Source: a bacterium (GTDB lineage: Bacteria > UBA9089 > UBA9088 > JAGUXG01). Taken from it: a stretch of 7,479 nucleotides of DNA. Position 1 is the stretch's first letter; each line of letters starts with the position of its first letter. Of the stretch, positions 1-5,281 are shown one piece after another. The position numbers and the translations under genes are program-made. The stretch spans positions 1 through 7,479 of the forward strand of contig JASEHO010000076.1 in assembly GCA_030018505.1 (NCBI GenBank), read 5' to 3'. The notes beneath the pieces are model-generated. The model did not search any database, was not told the origin of the DNA, and was given only the letters and a program-made list of their open reading frames with translations.

Positions 1-2
1 CT

Positions 3-626
3 ATGACGAACATAAGGTATATCATCTCTAAATGGCCAATTAAAGAAGAGGGGATAAGATTGGTTTATGCTGAAGATGAGCTGTTTATCTATGAAAACCC
101 AGGATGCCTTGCCAGGACTTTCTTTGTGGAAAACTTTAAGGTGATTAAGGATAGAAAAGGGGTATTGAGGTATATTTTTAGTGAATCTTTTAACCCAGCA
201 AAGGAAGTGGTGTTGGAGGAGTCTGGAGTGAAAAGTGAAAAGTTAAAAGTGAAAAGTGAAAAACTAAAAACTAAAAACGAAAGACGAAAGACGAAAATTA
301 TCAAGTATGAGCCGAATAGGGTAGTGATTGATGTCAGTGCACCAGCGGATGGTTTCTTGTTCTTGAGCGATACCTATTACCCTGGATGGAGAGCTTCTAT
401 TGATGGCAAGAAAGCTAAAATATATAGAGCAAACTATTGTTTTAGAGCTGTCAAGATTCCCAAAGGAGACCACTTGATAGAGATGAGATTTCTTCCCAAA
501 AGTTTTGTTATCGGCTTAGCTGGAAGTATTCTCTCCTTAATCTTTATAACCATAGTTATGGTTCGCATAAGACTTACCAAAGACGTAACGCTTTACTCAT
601 CTGAAGAAGTTCAATGTAAAATGTAA
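3..626 (+). CDS. YfhO-family membrane protein, C-terminal part (5' end outside window)
   Basis: This is the 3' portion of a large membrane protein of the YfhO family (GT-C-like fold; the Bacillus subtilis member acts in cell-surface glycosylation). The frame is open to the window edge, and the first visible residues, MTNIRYIIS, resemble the internal family motif 'LNVKYII', so the ATG at 3 is probably internal. The diagnostic C-terminal block is at residues 116-165: DGFLFLSDTYYPGW, DGKKAKIYRANYCFRAVKIPKG, then H157 and FLPKSF. One predicted membrane helix follows (about 167-188). Residues 76-98 are a Lys/Glu-rich insert (VKSEKLK twice, then TKNERRKTK) encoded by a 7-nt tandem repeat; it lies in a probable loop before the beta-rich domain. 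The last codons and the TAA lie inside the left arm of the inverted repeat flanking murG, so the natural C-terminus may have been replaced. Convergent with murG. Family assignment is fairly sure; substrate unknown. Confidence 0.8.
   Translation: MTNIRYIISKWPIKEEGIRLVYAEDELFIYENPGCLARTFFVENFKVIKDRKGVLRYIFSESFNPAKEVVLEESGVKSEKLKVKSEKLKTKNERRKTKIIKYEPNRVVIDVSAPADGFLFLSDTYYPGWRASIDGKKAKIYRANYCFRAVKIPKGDHLIEMRFLPKSFVIGLAGSILSLIFITIVMVRIRLTKDVTLYSSEEVQCKM
227..296 (+). repeat. Degenerate 7-nt tandem repeat inside the YfhO reading frame
   Basis: Ten contiguous heptamers can be read without a gap: AGTGAAA twice, AGTTAAA, AGTGAAA twice, AACTAAA twice, AACGAAA, GACGAAA twice, followed by ATT. Neighbouring units change by one or two bases at a time. 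Because 21 nt equals seven codons, the protein shows a seven-residue period (VKSEKLK, VKSEKLK, TKNERRK). The array stays in frame. Heptanucleotide tandem repeats (STRR sequences) are known from cyanobacteria; relationship to those is not claimed, only the similar format. Confidence 0.85.
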
Positions 627-755
627 AATTAGCAATTAGCATCTTAAAATTATTCCTCTTCTTCATTGCTAATTGATAATTGCTAATTGATAATTTTGCA
701 ATGAATTCCCTTTTTATCTGATTGTTGCTTCACTTCACTCTCGGTAAACAGTTAC
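610..755 (+). repeat. Left arm of ~146-bp inverted repeat bracketing murG
   Basis: Reading 610-755 against the reverse complement of 1802-1948: the outer 56 bp (610-665) match perfectly, then comes a short unmatched patch (666-669, one base longer on the other arm), then 59 of 60 bp match (670-729), and the inner 26 bp are about 70% alike. The arm begins inside the YfhO gene and ends 7 bp past the murG stop. It is built partly of heptamers: ATGTAAA twice and ATTAGCA twice (614-641), then ATTGCTA/ATTGATA alternating twice (665-692). Positions 625-640 and 682-697 are complementary at 14 of 16 bases, so the arm can also fold on itself. A small perfect hairpin, GGTAA-acag-TTACC, sits at its inner end (743-756). 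Confidence 0.9.
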
Positions 756-762
756 CCAAAGA

Positions 763-1797
763 CTAATCTTTGCTCATCTCCAATATAAGTGCGGCAAGAT
801 TTTGTGTAGAATCTTTCTGGTCAGACAATCTCTCTTTATCCTTCATCATAAAGATAGCAGAGAGAAGTTTTTCGGCTGTAAGCTCCTTTTCTTCAATCAC
901 CACGCCATTTTTATATCTTCTTGCATTCTCTAATTGATGGTTATCTATAGCGTGTGGATATGGAATAAGAATAGCTGGAAGCCCGCACCTGGCTATTTCA
1001 GCTAAAGCTGTTGCTCCTGCTCTTGAGATGACAAGGTCAGAAGCACCATAAGCCATCTCCATCTCATATAGAAAGGTGAATATATGGACATTATTCTTGC
1101 TCTGCACCTTCTGTTTGACATAAGGATAGTCTGCCCCACCTGTTACAAAGAGAATTTGAAACGAGGAAAGCTCTGAAAGTATCTCAAGAACAGCCTTGTT
1201 GATGGAAGCTGCACCTTGAGAGCCTCCTATGATAAGAATTGTGCTTTTATTTGGGTCTAAACTAAAATAGAAGAGGCTGTCCTTCTTTGATACCTTACCT
1301 ATCTTTCTTCTGACTGGGTTTCCTGTCCATGTTGTTCTCTTATTTTTGGGAAGAGAGAGTGTCTCTTCATACGAAAGGGCAATCTCTCTGGAAAATCTGG
1401 AGAGGATTCTGTTTGCCAAACCAAAGACAGCATTCTGCTCACAGATTAAGATGGGAATGCTGAGTAGCCAGGAGGAAAAGATAGCTGGAAAGCTCACAAA
1501 CCCTCCCATTCCTACAACAACAGATGGCTTTTGCTTACGAAGAAAGAAAAAAGATTTGAAAATAGCAACTGTATTAAGAAGAGCCACCTTTAAGGTATTA
1601 GAAGAAAAAACCTTTCTCTTCCACTTTTCTAAAGATAAAATGAAAGGTTTGTAACCCTCCTTTTTAAGAAGCTCTGAAGACCCGCCCTTTTGAGTGATAA
1701 AAAGAACCTCTTTCTCCTGCCTTAATCTCTCGGCTATAGCTATAGCTGGATATATATGACCCCCTGTTCCACCAGCTACTATGACTATCTTTTTCAT
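763..1797 (-). CDS. murG: UDP-N-acetylglucosamine--N-acetylmuramyl-(pentapeptide) pyrophosphoryl-undecaprenol GlcNAc transferase MurG
   Basis: MurG transfers GlcNAc from UDP-GlcNAc to lipid I, giving lipid II, on the cytoplasmic face of the membrane. It is a GT-B enzyme of family GT28. The 344-residue product is close to the usual ~355. Visible motifs: N-terminal glycine loop GGTGGHIYPA (residues 9-18), VVVGMGGFVSFP (93-104), EQNAVFGLANR (120-130), TGNPVR (158-163), second glycine loop IIGGSQGAASIN (189-200), and the UDP-GlcNAc-binding segment SRAGATALAEIARCGLPAILIPYP (258-281) followed by NHQLENA (286-292). The gene starts with ATG at 1797; no strong Shine-Dalgarno is visible upstream, where the sequence is the inner end of the right repeat arm. 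It is not in a division and cell wall (dcw) cluster here: fabH lies 212 nt upstream on the same strand and the YfhO gene converges from the other side. The two repeat arms begin 4 nt before its start codon and 7 nt after its stop. Confidence 0.95.
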   Translation of the reverse strand: MKKIVIVAGGTGGHIYPAIAIAERLRQEKEVLFITQKGGSSELLKKEGYKPFILSLEKWKRKVFSSNTLKVALLNTVAIFKSFFFLRKQKPSVVVGMGGFVSFPAIFSSWLLSIPILICEQNAVFGLANRILSRFSREIALSYEETLSLPKNKRTTWTGNPVRRKIGKVSKKDSLFYFSLDPNKSTILIIGGSQGAASINKAVLEILSELSSFQILFVTGGADYPYVKQKVQSKNNVHIFTFLYEMEMAYGASDLVISRAGATALAEIARCGLPAILIPYPHAIDNHQLENARRYKNGVVIEEKELTAEKLLSAIFMMKDKERLSDQKDSTQNLAALILEMSKD

Positions 1798-1801
1798 AAC
1801 T

Positions 1802-1948
1802 GTAACTATTTACCCATCTAAAAGTGCAGCAACAATCAGATAAAAAGGGAATTCATTGCAAAATTATCAATGAGCAATTATCAATTAACTTTTGAAGAAG
1901 AGGAATAATTTTAAGATGCTAATTGCTAATTTTACATTTTACATTGAA
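1802..1948 (-). repeat. Right arm of ~146-bp inverted repeat bracketing murG
   Basis: This is the inverted partner of 610-755, with about 115 of ~120 outer bases identical and a more diverged inner 26 bp. It fills most of the 212-nt fabH-murG gap, so any promoter or leader dedicated to murG would have to lie within or beyond it. I could not find a convincing sigma70 promoter for murG in it. The inner end has a GTAA...TTAC dyad (1802-1813) matching the GGTAA...TTACC hairpin of the left arm. Confidence 0.9.
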
Positions 1949-2009
1949 TAAATTTCTTTTTTTCCTTAACTTACCCAGAAATTATTACTTCAACTGGCTA
2001 AAGTGTTAC

Positions 2010-2972
2010 TCATAGCTCAATCAGGGTTGAGGAGTAGGTGAAGCCTCCTCCTACAGCAACCATCAGAATCAAGTCTCCCTCTTTTATCCTTTTGGATTTG
2101 ATTGCTTCATCTAAGGCTATGGGTTGTGAGGCTGACATCATATTCCCATATCTATCAAGATTAACAAACATCTTCTCCTCAGGTATCTTCAGCCTTTTTG
2201 ACAGGAGATTGATGATGCGAAGGTTTGCCTGATGGGGAATAAAAAGGGATATATCAGCAGAGGATAAAGAATTGGCAGAAAGAATTCTCTCTATCGCCTC
2301 ACTCATGGCTAAGACCGCATACTTAAAGACCTCTGGTCCATCCATCTGGATTGTATGAAGATTTTTCTCCACTGTCTCGGCTGATGCAGGCATTTTTGAG
2401 CCTCCTGCTGGAATCTTCAAAATCTCTCCTAATTTGCCGTTTGTATTGAAATAACTTCCAATAATTCCACCCTTCTCTACTGGTTTAAGAAGAACAGCAC
2501 CTGCTCCATCGCCAAACAGGACGCAGGTAGATCTATCCTTCCAGTTTATAAATTTTGAGGTGGCTTCAGAGGCAATAATAAGGCCGCATTTTGAACCGCC
2601 TGTCTCTATAAACCTTCTTCCACACTCTAAGGCATAAGAAAATCCTGTGCAGGCCGCAGACAGGTCAAAGCAAGCGCAATTAGAAAGACCGAGTTTCTCT
2701 GAAAGCCTGCAGGCAGTTGAAGGAAAGATTGTATCTGGGGTTGAGGTTGAAACAATGATGAGGTCAATAGGCTCATTTTTAACTATATCCTTCACGGCAA
2801 GATAGGCCATATCAGAGGCAGCCATATCAGCTGGGGCAATCCTTCTTTCCTTTATCCCTGTTCGGGTTGTAATCCACTCATCAGAGGTCTCTATAATTCC
2901 TTCCAGATCTATGTTGGTCAGAACCCTTTCTGGAAGCCATTTACCTGTGGCAACAATCTTTGCCCTTTTCAT
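2010..2972 (-). CDS. fabH: Beta-ketoacyl-ACP synthase III (KAS III)
   Basis: FabH condenses acetyl-CoA (or a branched acyl-CoA) with malonyl-ACP, the initiating step of type II fatty acid synthesis in the cytoplasm. The 320-residue length is standard. The thiolase-fold catalytic triad is complete: Cys108 in DLSAACTGF, His247 in IPHQANLRI, and Asn277 in RYGNMMSAS. The C-terminal GGGFTYSSTLI block (308-318) and the N-terminal TSDEWITTRTGIKERRI (29-45) are also typical. The residues after the catalytic Asn read MMSAS where TSAAS is more common; this keeps the small-residue loop and does not touch the triad. The start ATG overlaps the plsX stop as ATGA, indicating translational coupling; an AGAGGAAG purine tract lies about 10 nt upstream. 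It is the last gene of the slipin-rpmF-plsX-fabH run; fabD, fabG, acpP and fabF, which often follow, are absent here. Confidence 0.96.
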   Translation of the reverse strand: MKRAKIVATGKWLPERVLTNIDLEGIIETSDEWITTRTGIKERRIAPADMAASDMAYLAVKDIVKNEPIDLIIVSTSTPDTIFPSTACRLSEKLGLSNCACFDLSAACTGFSYALECGRRFIETGGSKCGLIIASEATSKFINWKDRSTCVLFGDGAGAVLLKPVEKGGIIGSYFNTNGKLGEILKIPAGGSKMPASAETVEKNLHTIQMDGPEVFKYAVLAMSEAIERILSANSLSSADISLFIPHQANLRIINLLSKRLKIPEEKMFVNLDRYGNMMSASQPIALDEAIKSKRIKEGDLILMVAVGGGFTYSSTLIEL

Positions 2973-3940
2973 TTATGTAGCTCTTCCTCTATTCTATCGT
3001 TTATGTGGTGGGAGGAAGCTCTGGAAGCAATCTTGATGGCATTCTTTATAGCCTTGCTCTTTGATCTTCCGTGGCAGATGATAGAAACACCCTCCAAGCC
3101 TAAGAGGGGCGCACCTCCATATTCAGCATAATCTATCTTTTTGAGAAGGTTGCGGAACAGCCCTTTCAGAAAAAGAAGCCCAATCTTATTGACAAAGCCT
3201 GCATTCTGTCGTATTTCATCGATAATAAACTCAGCTATACCCTCGCCAAATTTTAGAAGAGAGTTTCCAACAAAGCCATCACAGACAACAACATCGCATT
3301 TTCCCAAGATTATATCCCTCCCTTCAATGTTTCCGCAGAAGTTGACGGCAGAAGAAGAGAGAAGTTCAGCCGCTTTATCTGTCAGCCTATTCCCTTTGCC
3401 CTCTTCCTCTCCAATATTCAACAGGCCAACCCTTGGGTTTTGAACCCCCAAAACCTCTTCAGCATAAACCTTGCCCATTATTCCAAACTGAAAGAGCTGA
3501 GAGGGCTTACAGTCAACATTTGCTCCAGCATCAAGGAGGAGAACATTGCCCAGTTTACTTGGTAGAAGGCAGGCTATGGCTGGTCTTTCAATACCTCGGA
3601 GCCTACCAATAAAGGTAATACCAGCCGCTAACATAACCCCTGTATTTCCTGCGGTGACAACAGCATCTGCCTGCCTTCTTCTGACCATTTTACAGGCAAC
3701 AGCAATGGAAGACTCAGGCTTTTTCTTGATAGCAAAGACAGGAGACTCATCCATGCCAATCACCTCTCTGGCATCATGGATAGTAATGTTTGGGTGAGAA
3801 CCTGGTAGGTATTCTTCTATTTCGCTCTTTCTTCCAACAAGAACAATGTTTTCTTTTACCTCAAGAGAGGCTTCTAAGACACCCTTAACTATTTCAGAGG
3901 GAGCATTATCTCCTCCCATTGCATCTACGGCAATCCTCAT
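2969..3940 (-). CDS. plsX: Phosphate acyltransferase PlsX (acyl-ACP:phosphate)
   Basis: PlsX converts acyl-ACP to acyl-phosphate, the donor used by PlsY for glycerol-3-phosphate acylation, and so starts phospholipid synthesis; it is a peripheral membrane protein. The 323-residue product begins with the family signature RIAVDAMGGDNAP (2-14). It continues with DAREVIGMDESP and the KKKPESSI segment, AVVTAGNTGVMLA, LLDAGANVDCKP, VGLLNIGEEEGKGN, FCGNIEGRDI, CDVVVCDGFVGN, and YAEYGGAPLLGLEG near the end. The start ATG overlaps the rpmF stop by 4 nt (ATGA), and the purine-rich end of rpmF, with AAGGA almost touching the ATG, probably supplies the ribosome-binding sequence. The rpmF-plsX-fabH order is a widespread bacterial arrangement. 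Confidence 0.96.
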   Translation of the reverse strand: MRIAVDAMGGDNAPSEIVKGVLEASLEVKENIVLVGRKSEIEEYLPGSHPNITIHDAREVIGMDESPVFAIKKKPESSIAVACKMVRRRQADAVVTAGNTGVMLAAGITFIGRLRGIERPAIACLLPSKLGNVLLLDAGANVDCKPSQLFQFGIMGKVYAEEVLGVQNPRVGLLNIGEEEGKGNRLTDKAAELLSSSAVNFCGNIEGRDIILGKCDVVVCDGFVGNSLLKFGEGIAEFIIDEIRQNAGFVNKIGLLFLKGLFRNLLKKIDYAEYGGAPLLGLEGVSIICHGRSKSKAIKNAIKIASRASSHHINDRIEEELHK

Positions 3941-4215
3941 TCCTTCTTTTTCTTCTTCTCCTCTTCCTCTATCCTCTTCTCCATCTCTTCGATCATCTCT
4001 TTTTGCTTTCTCTCCTTTCTCTTTGCCCGTATCTCTTCTCTTAGGTGAGAAACGACCAGCTCATTATTGTAATATCCGCAGTTTGAGCAGACTGTATGAG
4101 GAAGTCTCGGATGGCCACAACGAGAACACAAAGAATAGTTTATCAGGGCTATCTTCCACTGAGCCTTACGCTTACCTGTTCTTGCTTTAGAATGTTTACG
4201 CTTTGGAAGTGCCAC
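3937..4215 (-). CDS. rpmF: 50S ribosomal protein L32 (bL32) with charged C-terminal extension
   Basis: bL32 is a small zinc-ribbon protein of the large ribosomal subunit. Its core (residues 1-56) is canonical: basic N-terminus ALPKRKHSKARTGKRKAQWK, then two CxxC pairs (C30/C33 and C43/C46), with the second in VCSNCGYYN. The usual length is about 57-65 residues, whereas this product has 92: from about residue 57 there is a Lys/Glu/Arg-rich, probably helical tail ending in EEEEKKKKKE. The start is GTG at 4215, which gives the correct mature N-terminus and is supported by AAGGAG six bases upstream. The first 20 nt overlap the end of the slipin gene in another frame. The stop overlaps the plsX start (ATGA). 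Confidence 0.95.
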   Translation of the reverse strand: MALPKRKHSKARTGKRKAQWKIALINYSLCSRCGHPRLPHTVCSNCGYYNNELVVSHLREEIRAKRKERKQKEMIEEMEKRIEEEEKKKKKE

Positions 4216-4972
4216 TCTCTTCTCCTTTCATAAAAAGTTTTAAGAGGTCTATCGGCACAGGAAAGACAACGGTTGAGTTCTTCCCTGTAGCAGATAGTTC
4301 AGTCAAGGTTTGAAGGAATCTAAGCTGGATAGCTGCAGGAGATCTTGTAATAGTTTCTGCAGCCTGAGTGAGCCTTTCTGCGGCTTGATACTCACCCTCA
4401 GCATGGATAATCTTTGCCCTCTTTTCTCGCTCTGCCTCTGCCTGTTTTGCCATAGCCCTCTTCATCTCCTCAGGTAGCTCAATATCCTTCACCTCAACTA
4501 CAGAGACCTTTATCCCCCAGGGTTCTGTCTGGAAATCAATTATTTCCTGTAGTTTTTGGTTTATTTTATCCCTTTGGATAAGTAGTTCATCAAGATCGCC
4601 CTGGCCAAGAACACTCCTCAGGGTTGTTTGAGCTATCTGCGAGGTAGCATAGACATAGTTTGCTACCTTGGTTATAGCATCATTAGGGTTTATCACCCGA
4701 AAATAAGCGACAGCATTCACTCGCAAGGTGACATTATCCTGTGTAATCACCTCTTGGGGTGGAATATCCATAGTGATTGTTCGCGTATCTATCTTCACCC
4801 ATGATTCAATCCCTGGAAGAATAAGAATCAATCCAGGACCCCTTTGACCCACAAGCCTTCCCAGCCTGAAAACAACAGCCCTCTCATACTCCCTTAATAT
4901 CTTTAAGGAAGAGTATATAAAGAAGGCCAGTATTATCAGCCCTGTCCCCCATCCAATCTGAAATGGAAACAT
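4196..4972 (-). CDS. Slipin / stomatin-like SPFH (band 7) membrane protein
   Basis: This is an SPFH-domain protein of the slipin type, which forms oligomeric scaffolds on membrane microdomains and often works with an NfeD protein or a membrane protease. The 258-residue product has an N-terminal membrane helix (about 5-24), the stomatin signature LREYERAVVFRLGRLVGQRGPGL (26-48), and IDTRTITMDIPPQEVITQDNV (61-81). The SPFH core runs to about 175, followed by a charged helical segment rich in Ala/Glu/Arg (MAKQAEAEREKRAKIIHAEGEYQAAERL). A hydrophobic C-terminal oligomerisation region follows (FLQTLTELSATGKNSTVVFPVPIDLLKLF). The ATG start at 4972 is backed by AGGAGGT four bases upstream. It is the first gene of the minus-strand run and overlaps rpmF by 20 nt. 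No nfeD gene is adjacent. I do not assign hflK, hflC or qmcA; generic slipin is the safest call. Confidence 0.9.
   Translation of the reverse strand: MFPFQIGWGTGLIILAFFIYSSLKILREYERAVVFRLGRLVGQRGPGLILILPGIESWVKIDTRTITMDIPPQEVITQDNVTLRVNAVAYFRVINPNDAITKVANYVYATSQIAQTTLRSVLGQGDLDELLIQRDKINQKLQEIIDFQTEPWGIKVSVVEVKDIELPEEMKRAMAKQAEAEREKRAKIIHAEGEYQAAERLTQAAETITRSPAAIQLRFLQTLTELSATGKNSTVVFPVPIDLLKLFMKGEESGTSKA
4222..4227 (-). promoter_or_regulatory. Ribosome-binding site for rpmF
   Basis: AAGGAG on the minus strand, six bases before a GTG codon. It lies within the slipin coding sequence and supports the GTG start at 4215. Confidence 0.75.
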
Positions 4973-4976
4973 CTTT

Positions 4977-4983
4977 ACCTCCT
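4977..4983 (-). promoter_or_regulatory. Ribosome-binding site for the slipin gene
   Basis: A full AGGAGGT Shine-Dalgarno sequence four bases before the ATG at 4972. It fixes the slipin start and is the strongest ribosome-binding site in the window. Confidence 0.8.
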
Positions 4984-5000
4984 GACTATTGAATTAGAAG

Positions 5001-5030
5001 ATAATACTTGATATTGGACAATTATGTCAA
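5001..5030 (-). promoter_or_regulatory. Sigma70-type promoter of the slipin-rpmF-plsX-fabH run
   Basis: On the minus strand, TTGACA (5025-5030, perfect consensus) is followed after 18 nt by TATTAT (5001-5006, five of six). Transcription would begin near 4993, giving a leader of about 20 nt that contains the AGGAGGT site. Genes downstream are nearly gapless through fabH, so this probably drives all four and perhaps murG by read-through. A small dyad, GACA-taat-TGTC, overlaps the -35 element; it may be chance. Predicted from sequence only. Confidence 0.65.
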
Positions 5031-5053
5031 GAAATTTGAGAGAGATTGTCATA

Positions 5054-5100
5054 GCAAAGTGAAAATGTCCTAATTCTGCAAAGCGAAAATGTCCTATTCT
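5054..5100 (+). repeat. Two-copy 24-nt direct repeat (GCAAAG[T/C]GAAAATGTCCTA core)
   Basis: The 19-nt core at 5054-5072 recurs at 5078-5096 with a single T/C difference, and both copies are followed by a similar short tail (AATTCT and TTCT). Direct repeats of this kind, with a core ending in AAAATGTCC, resemble the subterminal transposase-binding repeats of some DDE-integrase insertion sequences as I remember them. No transposase gene is present, so a solo or decayed element end is only a guess. Confidence 0.75.
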
Positions 5101-5125
5101 TTGTGCTCTTTGTGAGCTTTGCGGT
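5099..5125 (+). repeat. Three-unit 9-nt-period repeat (CTTTGTGNN type)
   Basis: CTTTGTGCT, CTTTGTGAG and CTTTGCGGT follow one another exactly, directly abutting the 24-nt repeat. The first six bases of each unit are conserved except for one T/C change, while the last two vary. This is an intergenic word repeat with no coding frame and no obvious hairpin. Function unknown. Confidence 0.7.
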
Positions 5126-5270
5126 TCAATCATTTATTGCAATCAAGGTTTTTTGTGGACAAAATAGGATAGTCTTCTGTAGTATAGAGTAAGGCTCAGA
5201 GGTAACTTTAGAGAAGCTGCTCTTTTTGCTTTTTAGATACAAAAATCTTGGCAAAGAATAGAGGAAAAAT

Positions 5271-5274
5271 AGGA
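5271..5274 (+). promoter_or_regulatory. Ribosome-binding site deciding the GTG start of the HD-GYP gene
   Basis: AGGA lies seven bases before GTG at 5282, inside a purine-rich stretch (AGAGGAAAAATAGGAAA). It supports the non-ATG start; no in-frame ATG lies nearby that would keep the first membrane helix. Confidence 0.6.
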
Positions 5275-5281
5275 AACTATC

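Larger units (their letters stand above)
4973..5281. other. Divergent intergenic region between slipin and HD-GYP genes
   Basis: These 309 bases contain no convincing gene. From left to right they hold the slipin ribosome-binding site and promoter, a 24-nt direct repeat (5054-5100), a 9-nt-period repeat (5099-5125), and a region of ordinary sequence up to the HD-GYP ribosome-binding site. TCCTATT at 5092-5098 reappears inverted as AATAGGA at 5163-5169. For the plus strand, the best promoter I can find is TGGACA (5156-5161), 18 nt, TAGTAT (5180-5185). It is weak, so I leave it as a possibility. Confidence 0.6.

Noticed and set aside
89..473. Minus-strand frames opposite the YfhO gene
   Set aside because: Phe/Ser-rich products arise from the complement of the A-rich repeat and of a recognisable YfhO coding sequence.
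1346..1654. Plus-strand frame within murG
   Set aside because: It is fully antisense to conserved MurG motifs and has no recognisable domain.
1951..1983. Possible terminator after fabH (AATTTCT / AGAAATT dyad)
   Set aside because: A seven-pair A/T-rich stem with a 19-nt loop and no T-run directly after it on the minus strand does not look like an intrinsic terminator.
3141..4190. Plus-strand open frames opposite plsX and rpmF (for example 3141-3443, 3546-3797, 3846-4190)
   Set aside because: They lie antisense to clearly recognisable conserved genes, have low-complexity Ser/Pro/Leu-rich products, and show no family resemblance.
5054..5125. CRISPR-like array
   Set aside because: Only two copies with a 5-nt gap and a 9-nt word repeat; no spacers of suitable length and no cas genes.
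5156..5185. Promoter for the HD-GYP gene (TGGACA, 18 nt, TAGTAT)
   Set aside because: The -10 matches only four of six bases and it lies about 100 nt from the start; not strong enough to list as a feature.
5207..5235. Hairpin plus T-run in the HD-GYP leader (AGAG...CTCT, or AGAAGC...GCTTTT)
   Set aside because: Stems are four to six pairs with a wobble and compete with each other; too weak to call an attenuator or terminator.
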